A stretch of 64,000 nucleotides of DNA from Lachnospiraceae bacterium (GCA_022768465.1 JALELZ010000026.1:1-64000); one strand, 5' to 3'. Positions 16,021 to 24,232 are shown, counted from the first letter of the stretch. Notes: generated by a model from the sequence alone, not told the origin. Program-made: numbers and translations.

Positions 16021-16230
16021 ATGAACGAGGCTAAATGCGAGCGCGTCCCGATCAAGGTCGCTGCTGAGGTATTGGGAGTATCGGTCTTATGCGTTCAGGA
16101 ACGCATGAGGCGAGGCATTTACCCGATCGGTCAGTTTATAAGCAAGAAGCAAAGCGGTAAGCGATACGACCGCTTTGAGATATACAAGCCTAAGTTAGAG
16201 GCCTTTATAGGGAAGGAGCTAAAACTTTGA
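16021..16230 (+). CDS. Small helix-turn-helix / excisionase-like protein
   Basis: 69 residues: VPIKVAAEVLGVSVLCVQERM resembles a MerR/excisionase-type helix-turn-helix. Early gene after cro. AAAGGAG 8 nt before the ATG. A role in excision or early control is plausible. Confidence 0.65.
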   Translation: MNEAKCERVPIKVAAEVLGVSVLCVQERMRRGIYPIGQFISKKQSGKRYDRFEIYKPKLEAFIGKELKL

Positions 16231-16376
16231 AGATCATAAATTATGCAGCGGGTTTCATTTTCGCTGTGTCGGGCTGCATGCTCGACTCGGACATGTGGGT
16301 TGGAGCATTAGCAATGGTAATAGCATCCGGGCTGTGGCTCACAGCCGCAGGGATTAAAGGAGGTTATTTGACATGA
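16227..16376 (+). CDS. Small membrane protein, 49 aa
   Basis: TTG start at 16227 overlaps the preceding stop (TTGA); AAGGAG lies 7 nt upstream. Two hydrophobic stretches (YAAGFIFAVSGCML and VGALAMVIASGLWLTAAGI) predict a two-helix membrane protein. The stop overlaps the next start (ATGA). Not recognised. Confidence 0.65.
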   Translation: MKIINYAAGFIFAVSGCMLDSDMWVGALAMVIASGLWLTAAGIKGGYLT

Positions 16377-16690
16377 ACAATAACATTGCAAAAGCCGTAA
16401 GGCTCTACGACAAGGCAATGACACTCATTAAAGAGGCTCAGGAGATATTTAAGGAGGAAGGCATAACAGTTGGCGAACCAAGTTCTAATTATTACAGAGG
16501 CATGGAAGAATGGGAGGCTCAGTGTTTCCGAGGAATAAAGAACTTCGAGAGCAATGCGAAAAAAGTAAAAGATAGGCCGCCTATGTTCAAGGGCTTTGCG
16601 ATTGATAAAAACGCCGGTCATATAAAGGTCGGCAAGATGAACTTTTTCCAGTTAAAGGACGTAAAAGAAGATGGACTTTATCTTAAATAA
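16373..16690 (+). CDS. Phage early protein, 105 aa, unknown
   Basis: RBS AAAGGAGG, start overlapping the previous stop. Charged, soluble, helical N-terminal half (ALKLYDKAMTLIKEAQ-like: AVRLYDKAMTLIKEAQEIFK). No family recognised. Confidence 0.7.
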   Translation: MNNNIAKAVRLYDKAMTLIKEAQEIFKEEGITVGEPSSNYYRGMEEWEAQCFRGIKNFESNAKKVKDRPPMFKGFAIDKNAGHIKVGKMNFFQLKDVKEDGLYLK

Positions 16691-16767
16691 AAATGAAAAA
16701 GAGCCTGCGGCAACAGACTCAATTTCATCGTTAATGTTAAGAACTTAATTTACAAGGAGATTATAAC

Positions 16768-17277
16768 ATGAAAAACACTGACAACACAACATTGTTTGAC
16801 CTCACGGGGACATTATTGAGGCTGTATGAAATGATGGATGATCCTGACATCGAGCCTGATGTTCTGATCAACACAATGGAAGCAGTCGAGGGAGAGTTTG
16901 AAGCTAAGGCAGACGGATACGCCGCTGTAATGGCAAAGCTCACCGGAGACATGGAAATGATAATGGCTCAGGAAAAGAGACTGTACAGTCGCAGGAAAGC
17001 CATTGAGAGCAATATTAAGCGTATGAAGGAACATCTTCAGGAGTCTATGGAGATAACGGGCAAGACGAAATTTAAAACAACATTGTGGAGCTTTGGCATT
17101 CAGAACAATCCGGCATCGCTCGTATTAGATACAGACGATGTGGACAGCCTTCCAAGCGGTTACATCAAGGTCACGAAAGACTTTGATAAGGCGGCTATCA
17201 AAGAAGCCATAAAGAACGGAGTCAACTTTAACGGCATCGCACATTTAGAGCAGACAAGGGGGCTGAGAATCAGATGA
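16768..17277 (+). CDS. Siphovirus Gp157-family protein
   Basis: 169 residues, the usual length of the Gp157 family found in early regions of Gram-positive phages; role in replication or phage resistance is not settled. Long coiled-coil from about 45 to 100, then the conserved region TTLWSFGIQNNPASLVLD and LPSGYIKVTKDFDKAAIKEA. RBS AAGGAG. Overlaps the next gene by 4 nt. Confidence 0.88.
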   Translation: MKNTDNTTLFDLTGTLLRLYEMMDDPDIEPDVLINTMEAVEGEFEAKADGYAAVMAKLTGDMEMIMAQEKRLYSRRKAIESNIKRMKEHLQESMEITGKTKFKTTLWSFGIQNNPASLVLDTDDVDSLPSGYIKVTKDFDKAAIKEAIKNGVNFNGIAHLEQTRGLRIR

Positions 17278-17729
17278 GAAGAAAACAGCAGGTCGCAACA
17301 ACAGATTCGATGCGTGAGACGGTTCTCAAGCTCTTTGATAAGGGCTGTGATGCCGCGGAGATATCAGAAGTATTGGAGATTTCCTACACTTCAATCAAAA
17401 GAATAATTGCTGCTATAAAAACCGCAAGAAGCAATGACCTTGAGACCATTAAAGAATATAAATCCAACTATTTATATACCGAACCTAACTGGAAGTGGGC
17501 AAAGGCTAAGTTCAATATTGTGGAGAGCGAGGAGCCCGAAGAACCCGAAGAAGAATGCAACACATGCTTTGATATACCGACACTCGTTAAGCAGAACGAG
17601 ATATTGCTTGTTGAAACAAGACTGTTAAGAGAACTTCTTGAGGGCGAACTTAAAAAAGTCAATACAGCGCTTACAACTATATTGGAATGTTGGGGCGCTG
17701 ATACTGAGGATAGAAAAAATGATGGCTGA
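17274..17729 (+). CDS. Helix-turn-helix protein, 151 aa
   Basis: N-terminal helix-turn-helix (LKLFDKGCDAAEISEVLEIS, then YTSIKRIIAAIK) like a resolvase-type recognition helix; acidic middle (ESEEPEEPEEECN) and helical C-terminus. Unknown role in the early region, between Gp157 and ERF. Confidence 0.65.
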   Translation: MRRKQQVATTDSMRETVLKLFDKGCDAAEISEVLEISYTSIKRIIAAIKTARSNDLETIKEYKSNYLYTEPNWKWAKAKFNIVESEEPEEPEEECNTCFDIPTLVKQNEILLVETRLLRELLEGELKKVNTALTTILECWGADTEDRKNDG

Positions 17730-17823
17730 CGAAGAACGTATGGAGGCATACGCAGATAGCAAAACATTAGATAAAAGCACGGCGCAGCGCATGCGTCTTG
17801 CGTGGATAGAGGAAGAATCATGA
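17719..17823 (+). CDS. Very small early protein, 34 aa
   Basis: ATG at 17719 overlaps the end of the previous gene, GAGGAT upstream; stop overlaps the next start (ATGA). Sequence begins MMADEERMEAYADSK. Tight overlaps on both sides favour a real gene; not recognised. Confidence 0.5.
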   Translation: MMADEERMEAYADSKTLDKSTAQRMRLAWIEEES

Positions 17824-18524
17824 CAATATATGAAAAGCTTTCAGCAGTACAGACTACGCTAAAGGCACCGAAAGGACAGTACAACGACTACGGTAATTTC
17901 AAGTACCGTAGCTGTGAAGATATCTTAGAAGCCGTAAAGCCACTTTGTGCTGCCAATAAAGCAATAGTGATGCTCACAGATACAGTGGAGCTGATAGGCA
18001 ATAGATACTATATCAAAGCATTTGTAACCTTCAGGGATCTTGAGTCAGATGCTGAAATAACATCAACAGCATACGCAAGAGAGGACGAGTCAAAGAAAGG
18101 CATGGACGGTTCGCAGGTAACCGGAGCGGCAAGCTCATACGCTCGTAAATATGCTTTGAACGGTCTTTTCTGTATCGACGACACAAAGGATTCTGACACG
18201 AATGAAATGAGGGTGGAGCTCGAAGCGAGAGCAGCACAGAGTCAGACAAGGCAGACGCAGAGAACGACACAGAAGCAGACTGCAAAGCAACCACAACCTT
18301 ATGAGGTTAATAATCCGACAGCCAAAGACGTTCAGGCATTAGCTAAAGAGGTCAACGAAAATCTTGAGACAAAAGCCAGACTCATAGCTTATTGGAACAA
18401 GATGAGCAAGCACGGTCAGCGTGCAATCCTTGACGGATACAAAATAAAGGCAATAGAAGAGCTTACTCCTGGCATGTGCGACCATTGGAGCAATTGCCTT
18501 AAGGCTAAGAACATAGCATTTTAA
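17820..18524 (+). CDS. erf: ERF-family single-strand annealing recombinase
   Basis: 234 residues. ERF core with GQYNDYGNFKYRSCEDILEAVKP-type N-terminus (GNFKYRSCEDILEAV), ITSTAYAREDESKKGMDGSQ and TGAASSYARKYALNGLFCIDD, the family signature. Promotes annealing of single strands during phage recombination and replication, together with SSB just downstream. A glutamine-rich linker leads to a small C-terminal domain. Confidence 0.92.
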   Translation: MTIYEKLSAVQTTLKAPKGQYNDYGNFKYRSCEDILEAVKPLCAANKAIVMLTDTVELIGNRYYIKAFVTFRDLESDAEITSTAYAREDESKKGMDGSQVTGAASSYARKYALNGLFCIDDTKDSDTNEMRVELEARAAQSQTRQTQRTTQKQTAKQPQPYEVNNPTAKDVQALAKEVNENLETKARLIAYWNKMSKHGQRAILDGYKIKAIEELTPGMCDHWSNCLKAKNIAF

Positions 18525-18534
18525 AGGAGAAAAT

Positions 18535-19029
18535 ATGAATAAAGTAATTTTAATGGGCAGAATCGTTAGAGATCCTGATATTAGATACACACAAGGTGCT
18601 GAGCCTATGTGTGTTGCAAGATATACACTTGCGGTCGACCGAATAAGAAGAGCTAACGGACAGAATGAAGCGGACTTTATCAATTGTATAGCCTTTGGAA
18701 AGGCTGCGGAGTTCGCTGAGAAGTTCCTTGTGCAGGGCACAAAGATCGTTATAAGCGGTCGTATACAGACGGGTAGTTATACCAACAAGGAAGGGCAGAA
18801 GGTATACACGACGGACGTTGTTATAGAGGCTCAGGAGTTTGCAGAAAGCAAAGCAGCTTCCGAAAACCGTTCGAACGGCTCGGGCAGCAGCTATGGCGGC
18901 GGTTATGGCAATAACGGAAATTCCGGAAGCTATAACGACGGCGGACGTCAGGCTGATTATTCTTCATTAGTCGGCGAGGGCTTTATGAACATTCCTGAGG
19001 GAGTGGAAGACATCGGACTTCCTTTTTAA
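18535..19029 (+). CDS. ssb: Single-stranded DNA-binding protein
   Basis: 164 residues. OB fold begins MNKVILMGRIVRDPDIRYT and continues RANGQNEADFINCIAFGKAAEF; Gly/Ser/Asn-rich linker; acidic tail ending DIGLPF, the interaction tip for replication proteins. RBS AAAGGAG. Works with the ERF protein. Confidence 0.95.
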   Translation: MNKVILMGRIVRDPDIRYTQGAEPMCVARYTLAVDRIRRANGQNEADFINCIAFGKAAEFAEKFLVQGTKIVISGRIQTGSYTNKEGQKVYTTDVVIEAQEFAESKAASENRSNGSGSSYGGGYGNNGNSGSYNDGGRQADYSSLVGEGFMNIPEGVEDIGLPF

Positions 19030-19032
19030 CCA

Positions 19033-19581
19033 ATGACAGAGTACAAGGCTATACAAAAGAGCATTTCGACGGATTATGAGTCCGGCAAAAGGCTCATAAC
19101 CTACGAGATACAATCAGGAGATTCACCTGAAAGCCTTGAAGCTTGTAAAAACAAAGTCTTAAGGCTGACGGTGAAGCAGTGGAAGGATAAAAGAAGTCTT
19201 GATGCAAATTCAATGTATTGGAAACTGTTAGGAGAATTAGCAAAAGCTTTAAAGATATCAAATGCATATTGCCACAATATTATGCTTAGAAGATATGGCG
19301 TAATTATTCCTGATATGTGGGTATATGTTCCAGATACAGACGAGAAAGCCAATGAAATTGATGAACAAACAACGTACCATTTATTGCCAACATCATCATT
19401 CAGTGGCGAGCTAAGAATATATTACATGCTAAAAGGTTCGAGTCAAATGGATAGTTGTGAGTTCTCAAGAGTACTTGAAGGTCTGATAGAAGAATGCAAT
19501 CAATGTGGGATAGCTACTATAAATCCCAAAGATATGGAGATGTATTTCAATGGAAAAATGGAAACCGATAAAGGGGTATGA
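19033..19581 (+). CDS. NinB-like phage recombination/replication protein
   Basis: 182 residues. The block VKQWKDKRSLDANSMYWKLLGELAKAL resembles the conserved motif of NinB-type recombination proteins (recombination mediators); position after ssb agrees. The 3' end is overlapped by the HNH gene, which may have been inserted here. Assignment is tentative. Confidence 0.55.
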   Translation: MTEYKAIQKSISTDYESGKRLITYEIQSGDSPESLEACKNKVLRLTVKQWKDKRSLDANSMYWKLLGELAKALKISNAYCHNIMLRRYGVIIPDMWVYVPDTDEKANEIDEQTTYHLLPTSSFSGELRIYYMLKGSSQMDSCEFSRVLEGLIEECNQCGIATINPKDMEMYFNGKMETDKGV

Positions 19582-20089
19582 ACAATACCTTATAAGCAGT
19601 GAGGGCAGAGTTTACAGCACTAAAAGTAATAAAATCATAAAACCTGCTAATAATAACCAAGGTTATCTTAGGGTTGTGCTTAATCCAGGGAAAAAATTTT
19701 ATTTTGTTCATCGCCTTGTTGCTGAAGCTTTTATTGATTCAACAGGAAAAAGCAGGGAAATGGTAAATCATAAAGATTTTAATCCACATAATAACAGTGT
19801 TGAAAATTTAGAATGGGTAAGTCGGGCTGAAAATATGAAATACTCAGCTGATCGAGGAAGATTTAAAAAGACTTCATCATGGCGAACAAAAATACACAAT
19901 AGTCTTGTGAACTCAATGGGAAAACCAATTATATGCATTTGTCCTGATGGAACAACAAAAGAATACCCATATATTCTTGCTGTAAAGAAGGATGGTTTTA
20001 GACCTGGAGATGTGTGTAGATGTTGCAAAGGGAATAGAAAGACACATAAAGGATGTAAATGGAAATATGAAGAGCATCATGCAAGATGA
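19550..20089 (+). CDS. NUMOD4/HNH free-standing homing endonuclease
   Basis: 179 residues. NUMOD4 motif at the N-terminus (EKWKPIKGYEQYLISSEGR), HNH_3 nuclease (FVHRLVAEAFI, VNHKDFNPHNNSVENLEWVS), then a NUMOD1-like DNA-binding repeat (GTTKEYPYILAVKKDGFRPG). AT-richer than neighbours and overlapping both adjacent genes, typical for an invasive homing gene that cuts alleles lacking it. No intron is evident. Confidence 0.88.
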   Translation: MEKWKPIKGYEQYLISSEGRVYSTKSNKIIKPANNNQGYLRVVLNPGKKFYFVHRLVAEAFIDSTGKSREMVNHKDFNPHNNSVENLEWVSRAENMKYSADRGRFKKTSSWRTKIHNSLVNSMGKPIICICPDGTTKEYPYILAVKKDGFRPGDVCRCCKGNRKTHKGCKWKYEEHHAR

Positions 20090-20348
20090 AAGGCGCTGTT
20101 ATATATGCGGTTCGCCGTATTGGACGGAATCACATCATATTTATGGAGGTAACAAAAACCGCAAGAACAGCGATAAACACGGGTTCACTTGTTGGCTATG
20201 TGAGGCTCATCACAGAGGCATATACGGAGTTCACGGCAGAGAGGGAAAGTTCATAGACGAAAAGCTAAAACGTGAATGCCAGGCTAAATATGAGCTTACA
20301 CACAGCCGTGAAGAGTTCGTGAAGATTATAGGGAAGAATTATTTATGA
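20079..20348 (+). CDS. Small HNH-like zinc-binding protein
   Basis: 89 residues: CYICGSPYWTESHHIYGG and CWLCEAHHRGIYGVHG give two CxxC pairs and HH motifs of a compact HNH/treble-clef nuclease found in phage replication modules. ATG 20079 overlaps the end of the homing gene. Ends with a helical basic region. Confidence 0.75.
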   Translation: MQDERRCYICGSPYWTESHHIYGGNKNRKNSDKHGFTCWLCEAHHRGIYGVHGREGKFIDEKLKRECQAKYELTHSREEFVKIIGKNYL

Positions 20349-20572
20349 GTACGGACAAATCAAAAGCATCTCAGTGCAGAGACATATTAGCTTATCTGCA
20401 AAAAGGCAGCAGTATAACGCACATAGATGCGCTTAACATGTTCGGATGCGCAAGGCTAAGCGCCAGGATATGGGACTTAAGGCACAGCGGTTATCAGATC
20501 GTAAAAGAAATGATAACCAACAACGGCAAGAGATACGCTGCGTATCGATTAGAGGAGGACAGTAATGTATAA
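20345..20572 (+). CDS. Helix-turn-helix phage protein, 75 aa
   Basis: Winged-helix type motif: ILAYLQKGSSITHIDALNMF, then ARIWDLRHSGYQI. Common in phage early regions next to recombination genes; function unknown. Overlaps both neighbours by a few bases. Confidence 0.75.
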   Translation: MSTDKSKASQCRDILAYLQKGSSITHIDALNMFGCARLSARIWDLRHSGYQIVKEMITNNGKRYAAYRLEEDSNV

Positions 20573-20708
20573 GGTCAAAATAAGGCAGAATAACGACTGC
20601 ATCACCTACAAAGAAGAGACATTAGAAGGCATAGAGCCGCTAATGCAGGCGCTGCTCTTTAACGATCACGGCATATCGATAACGGTCGAGGCTGAGGATA
20701 ATGAGTAA
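20565..20708 (+). CDS. Small early protein, 47 aa
   Basis: ATG at 20565, RBS AGAGGAGGA. Begins MYKVKIRQNNDCITYKEE. Overlaps both neighbours by 8 nt, as expected of compact phage operons. Not recognised. Confidence 0.6.
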   Translation: MYKVKIRQNNDCITYKEETLEGIEPLMQALLFNDHGISITVEAEDNE

Positions 20709-21030
20709 ATATCACTCAACTAAGGTCACTAATCGTCACAGCAGATTTGACAGCCGTAAAGAATATCGAAGATATCTCGTCTTAGCCGATATGCAAAAGC
20801 GAGGCGAGATATCAAACCTCGAAAGGCAGGTGGAGTTTCTCTTAATACCATCACAGAAGGACGATAAAGGCAAGGTAATAGAACGAGCTGTAAAGTATAA
20901 GGCTGATTTCAGATACATGCAGAACGGCGCTGTAGTGGTCGAGGATGTAAAGGGAGTTAAGACTAAGGATTATATCATCAAGCGCAAGCTTATGCTTGAG
21001 CGGTTTGGGATAAGGGTGAAGGAGACATGA
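20701..21030 (+). CDS. DUF1064 endonuclease-like protein
   Basis: 109 residues. FDSRKEYRRYLVLADMQKRG, then YKADFRY and VVEDVKGVKTKDYIIKRKL, giving the E...D...E-x-K signature of a PD-(D/E)XK nuclease. Probably a branched-DNA or replication-linked nuclease. Confidence 0.85.
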   Translation: MSKYHSTKVTNRHSRFDSRKEYRRYLVLADMQKRGEISNLERQVEFLLIPSQKDDKGKVIERAVKYKADFRYMQNGAVVVEDVKGVKTKDYIIKRKLMLERFGIRVKET

Positions 21031-21036
21031 GGAAGT

Positions 21037-21681
21037 ATGAACGAGAGTTTTGTTTTTTATAGGAGCTTCCATGAGGCAGCAGAGAGGCTTAATGACGAGC
21101 AATACGGGAAAATCATGCGACTGCTTGCAGAATATGCCTTGAATGGCACAGAGCCGGAGGAAATGGATGCAGTAACAAAGCTTGCATTTACCTTGATGAA
21201 GCCTCAGATAGATGCAAACAGCCGCAGGCGTGAGAATGGTTCAAAGGGCGGAAAACCGAAAAATTCAGAACCTAACTCTAACCAAAGCGTAACCGAGAGC
21301 GAACCTAATGTAAATGCTAATGTAAATGTAAATGCTAATGTAAATAATAACGCGCGTGCGCGCGAGGAAGATTCCAAGGCTAATCTGACTGTTAAAGTGC
21401 AAAAAAGTCTTGATGAGTACTTTGACACCTTGGAGAAACTAAACCAAAGACCGCTGACTATGGCAAGAAGACAGAACATCGTAAAGAAACTTCTGTCGAT
21501 ATCTCAGGATGAACAAAAACAGATAGAGCTTATAGATACAGCGATAAAGAATGGGTGGCAAAACGTTTATTCTGAAAACAGTAAAGCAGAGGCAAAGAAA
21601 GAACGCTTTGGGATTCAGCGAAGCAATGACCTTGATAAGCTAATTGCTGCACAGACAGCTGCAAGCATCGAAGGAGGATAA
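21037..21681 (+). CDS. DUF6291-type replication-region protein
   Basis: 214 residues. N-terminal FVFYRSFHEAAERLNDEQYG, GSKGGKPKN segment, then an Asn-Val-Asn-Ala repeat and a helical C-terminus, the organisation of DUF6291 phage proteins, perhaps replication initiators. The linker is encoded by AATGTAAATGCT repeats (about 21307-21347) followed by an alternating CGCGCGTGCGCGCG tract (21351-21364). Confidence 0.7.
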   Translation: MNESFVFYRSFHEAAERLNDEQYGKIMRLLAEYALNGTEPEEMDAVTKLAFTLMKPQIDANSRRRENGSKGGKPKNSEPNSNQSVTESEPNVNANVNVNANVNNNARAREEDSKANLTVKVQKSLDEYFDTLEKLNQRPLTMARRQNIVKKLLSISQDEQKQIELIDTAIKNGWQNVYSENSKAEAKKERFGIQRSNDLDKLIAAQTAASIEGG

Positions 21682-22019
21682 TGAAAGGCAATTTAAAAAT
21701 GAGCGAGGAGCAAAAAGCCGAGTGGACGTATTGGACGACCTTGCTCATGAAGAGAGTAAAGAATTTAGACGATATCGAACTCGTCTCAGTTCCAGGCGAG
21801 AACTATGCATCTGAGCCGACACCGCTTGAGCAACGTATCATGGATCACTACAAGGGCGAATGTCGAGTGCTCGGAAAGTGTGCTAAGGCAATAGGCATTA
21901 AATACAATCGCATGTACCACTTGGTACACAAGCAAGCTAAGTGGCATGCAGATGAGAAAAAGGCACTGACTAAGCTGTTAGAGCTTACACCGGAAGAGAG
22001 GAGGCAATTCTTTGGTTAA
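21681..22019 (+). CDS. Phage protein, 112 aa, unknown
   Basis: Soluble, helical; C-terminal CAKAIGIKYNRMYHLVHKQ suggests a helix-turn-helix. Start overlaps the previous stop (ATGA-type TAATGA). No family recognised. Confidence 0.65.
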   Translation: MKGNLKMSEEQKAEWTYWTTLLMKRVKNLDDIELVSVPGENYASEPTPLEQRIMDHYKGECRVLGKCAKAIGIKYNRMYHLVHKQAKWHADEKKALTKLLELTPEERRQFFG

Positions 22020-22530
22020 CTTGTATAAAGCCGAATATGAGCGACAACATCCAAAGCGTGGGATGCTGTGGCTAAAGGTCTTAAGTATCATCATAGCGGT
22101 ATTGATCATGTTGTTAGTCGGCAGTTTAGATGCAAAGGCTGCTACAGCTACACAGACAGAGTATTCAGACATCAGCATAAGCGATGAGGAATATGAGCTG
22201 CTTAAAAGAATAGTGGCAGCAGAGAGCCAGACACAAGAGCTTGAAGGACGTAAGGCTGTAGTAGAGGTGATATTTAACCGTGTATTGTCTGACGAGTTTC
22301 CGGACAGCGTAAAGGGCGTATTAAGCCAAAAGGGACAGTTTAGCACTTGGAGCATGCGTAATGCATCGTGGGTAGTGCCTGAGCTTGCTACGGAGGCGAT
22401 AGAAGCTGTTAAAGAGGACGGCTGTACGGTACTGCCGGACACGGAGTATTTGTTCTTCAGTAGAGGCAAGAGCCGATACGCTAAGGACTATATCAAGATT
22501 CAGGATCATTGGTTCGGGAGGGCAAGGTAA
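22012..22530 (+). CDS. SleB-type cell-wall hydrolase
   Basis: 172 residues. TTG start with GGAGG. N-terminal transmembrane anchor (VLSIIIAVLIMLLVGS) and then the Hydrolase_2 domain: LKRIVAAESQTQELEGRKAV, VIFNRVLSDEFP, GVLSQKGQFSTW, EYLFFSRGKS. Such domains cleave peptidoglycan. Its place in the early operon, far from the lysis genes, is unusual; it may serve in entry-site remodelling or be a lysogenic trait. Confidence 0.85.
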   Translation: MVNLYKAEYERQHPKRGMLWLKVLSIIIAVLIMLLVGSLDAKAATATQTEYSDISISDEEYELLKRIVAAESQTQELEGRKAVVEVIFNRVLSDEFPDSVKGVLSQKGQFSTWSMRNASWVVPELATEAIEAVKEDGCTVLPDTEYLFFSRGKSRYAKDYIKIQDHWFGRAR

Positions 22531-22838
22531 TGGCTGACTGGGAATACAAAGATAATGCTGTTAAGAGACTGACAGACGAACTTAACAGAGCTTTTAATGC
22601 CGGAGTTCAAAGGGGATTTGCCCGTGCAAAAAAAGAGTATGGGCAAAAAAAAGGAATCGTAAAAATTACACGGTTATCACCAGAAAAACAAGCAGAGGTA
22701 AATGCTTCGTGGAATCATGCTTGGAATATAGATGCGTGGTGTGAGTGTGGCAGACCTTTGGAGCATCTTGCTCTTATTAATTTTTGCCCATTCTGCGGCA
22801 AGATTATAGAGATCAACAGAGATGGGGATGAGGCATGA
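22530..22838 (+). CDS. Zinc-ribbon phage protein, 102 aa
   Basis: Start at ATG 22530 overlaps the previous stop (TAATG). C-terminal CECGRPLEHLALINFCPFCG forms a zinc ribbon. N-terminal half is helical and charged. Function unknown. Confidence 0.65.
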   Translation: MADWEYKDNAVKRLTDELNRAFNAGVQRGFARAKKEYGQKKGIVKITRLSPEKQAEVNASWNHAWNIDAWCECGRPLEHLALINFCPFCGKIIEINRDGDEA

Positions 22839-22942
22839 AAATACTGAGCTACAAGTACATGTGCCTTGACAGTAAGGGCGGAGTTAACGGAAGCAAGTAT
22901 ATCAAAATTGAGGGTGGCAACACCTACGGAGCGGAGAGATGA
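22835..22942 (+). CDS. Very small protein, 35 aa
   Basis: ATG 22835 overlaps the previous stop (ATGA); its own stop overlaps the next start. Begins MKILSYKYMCLDSKGG. Kept because of the tight overlaps; unknown. Confidence 0.5.
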   Translation: MKILSYKYMCLDSKGGVNGSKYIKIEGGNTYGAER

Positions 22943-23634
22943 TAGCACATTGTATGTTTGAGCAATCCGGAACGTTCAAGAATGAATTTAAGAAACTCGG
23001 CATAGAAGCTTACGATTATGACCTTCAGGATGAGTTCGGAGAGACGGATTACAAGGTTGATCTGTTTGATGAAATCAAGAAAGCCTACGAAGGTTGGGAA
23101 AGCATCTTTGACCGTGTGGGGGGGGAGGACATCATAATGGCATTCTTTCCTTGCACGAGGTTTGAAGCGCAAATTTCAATAAGCTTTAGGGGTGAGGCAA
23201 CTCAGCAAAAGAAATGGACTGACTTGCAAAAACTACAGTACTGCATGAAGCTTCACAGTGAATTGCACATGTTATACGAGCGGCTTTGTCAGCTTGTAGT
23301 AGTGGCGGAGCGTAAAGAGTTGAAGATGGTTATCGAAAATCCATACACCCAGCCACATTATCTGACAACTTATTGGTGCATTAAGCCTACGGTGATAGAT
23401 AAAAACAGAACCGACAACGGTGATTTTTTTAAAAAACCGACACAGTTCTTTTTTATCAATTTGCAACCGAGTCAGAATCTTGTTTTTGAGCCTTTAGAGT
23501 ACACAGAGACAAAGGTCATATCAAAGGTGGCAGGAACAGACAAAACTACAAGGCAAACAGAGCGCAGCATGATGCATCCGCAGTACGCAAGGAGATTTAT
23601 TAAGCAGTACATACTGCCGAGGGAGAACGTATGA
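22939..23634 (+). CDS. Putative class I (DNA cytosine) methyltransferase-like protein
   Basis: 231 residues. FEQSGTFKNEFKKLGIEAYDYD resembles SAM-binding motif I-II of C5-type DNA methylases, MAFFPCTRFE corresponds to the PC motif IV, and IENPYTQPHYL to motif VI (ENP). Length is short and the Pro-Cys-Gln is altered, so activity is uncertain. A run of eight G (23118-23125) lies in frame at residues about 60-63. Confidence 0.55.
   Translation: MIAHCMFEQSGTFKNEFKKLGIEAYDYDLQDEFGETDYKVDLFDEIKKAYEGWESIFDRVGGEDIIMAFFPCTRFEAQISISFRGEATQQKKWTDLQKLQYCMKLHSELHMLYERLCQLVVVAERKELKMVIENPYTQPHYLTTYWCIKPTVIDKNRTDNGDFFKKPTQFFFINLQPSQNLVFEPLEYTETKVISKVAGTDKTTRQTERSMMHPQYARRFIKQYILPRENV
23118..23125 (+). repeat. 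G8 homopolymer in the methyltransferase-like gene
   Basis: Eight consecutive G, in the reading frame (codons GTG GGG GGG GAG). A change of one base would truncate the protein near residue 65-75. Long G runs are rare in this window; the others are at the start of tail-fibre genes. Confidence 0.95.
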
Positions 23635-23798
23635 CAATCGAAGAGTTTAGGGACGAACTGAGGCAATTGACAAGGGACGGGAAAGAAAAAGAGCTTGAAA
23701 ATCTTCGAAAAGAAAAGTCGCAAGAAATCAAGCAAAAGTTTGAAGCAATGAAGGAGGAATTTGAGAGGTGGAATCATGAAAACACCTATACCGATTAA
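23631..23798 (+). CDS. Small coiled-coil protein, 55 aa
   Basis: ATG overlaps the previous stop. Highly charged helix (TRDGKEKELENLRKEKSQ, then EIKQKFEAMKEEFERW). Unknown. Confidence 0.6.
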   Translation: MTIEEFRDELRQLTRDGKEKELENLRKEKSQEIKQKFEAMKEEFERWNHENTYTD

Positions 23799-23952
23799 AC
23801 CGTGTCCGAAGTGTGGAAGCGTGAAGATATGGCATGTACACAGCTTCCCTTCGGGCACATGGAGCATGATGTGCAGCGAGTGCAATTATTGCAGTAAAGA
23901 GCACAGACTACACCGTAAGGCTATAAGGAGATGGAATAAACGTTATGAATAA
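23776..23952 (+). CDS. Lar-like restriction-alleviation zinc protein
   Basis: 58 residues. PCPKCGSVKIWHVHS then CSECNYCSKEH and a C-terminal RKAIRRWNKRYE, the pattern of Lar-type proteins that protect phage DNA from type I restriction; zinc ribbon plus the conserved A-x-x-x-W-N-x-R. RBS GAGGTGG. Protective function is inferred. Confidence 0.65.
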   Translation: MKTPIPIKPCPKCGSVKIWHVHSFPSGTWSMMCSECNYCSKEHRLHRKAIRRWNKRYE

Positions 23953-24232
23953 GTGGCACAATTTGAAAAAGAACCCGGAGGACTTGCCTCCAAATGCCAA
24001 ACACTTAGGCGCATTTTGTCCGAAGTATGATGTTATGACTCAATATGGGAAGACTGTCGGATGGTACAATCCTGATCATAATGCATGGTTTATCCTGGTA
24101 TGGCGCTTCGTGCATCATAAACCGGAGATTGATTTTAAGAGAGGAGATATACCGCAGCTTCTTAAGTGCAATAAAGATTCAAATGCTGTGATTGCATGGA
24201 AAGAGATTGATGAATATGAGGAGGAGACATGA
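23945..24232 (+). CDS. Phage protein, 95 aa (DUF551-like ending)
   Basis: Begins MNKWHNLKKNPEDLPPNAK and ends NAVIAWKEIDEYEEET; the VIAWKEI ending is typical of DUF551-type phage proteins. Aromatic-rich middle. Unknown role. Confidence 0.6.
   Translation: MNKWHNLKKNPEDLPPNAKHLGAFCPKYDVMTQYGKTVGWYNPDHNAWFILVWRFVHHKPEIDFKRGDIPQLLKCNKDSNAVIAWKEIDEYEEET

Noticed and set aside
19550-20089. Group I intron around the HNH gene
   Set aside because: Flanking genes are complete and separate; no split exon detected.
21307-21364. AATGTAAATGCT repeats and CGCGCG tract as regulatory repeat array
   Set aside because: They encode an Asn/Val/Ala linker in frame in a DUF6291 protein; low-complexity linker explains them.
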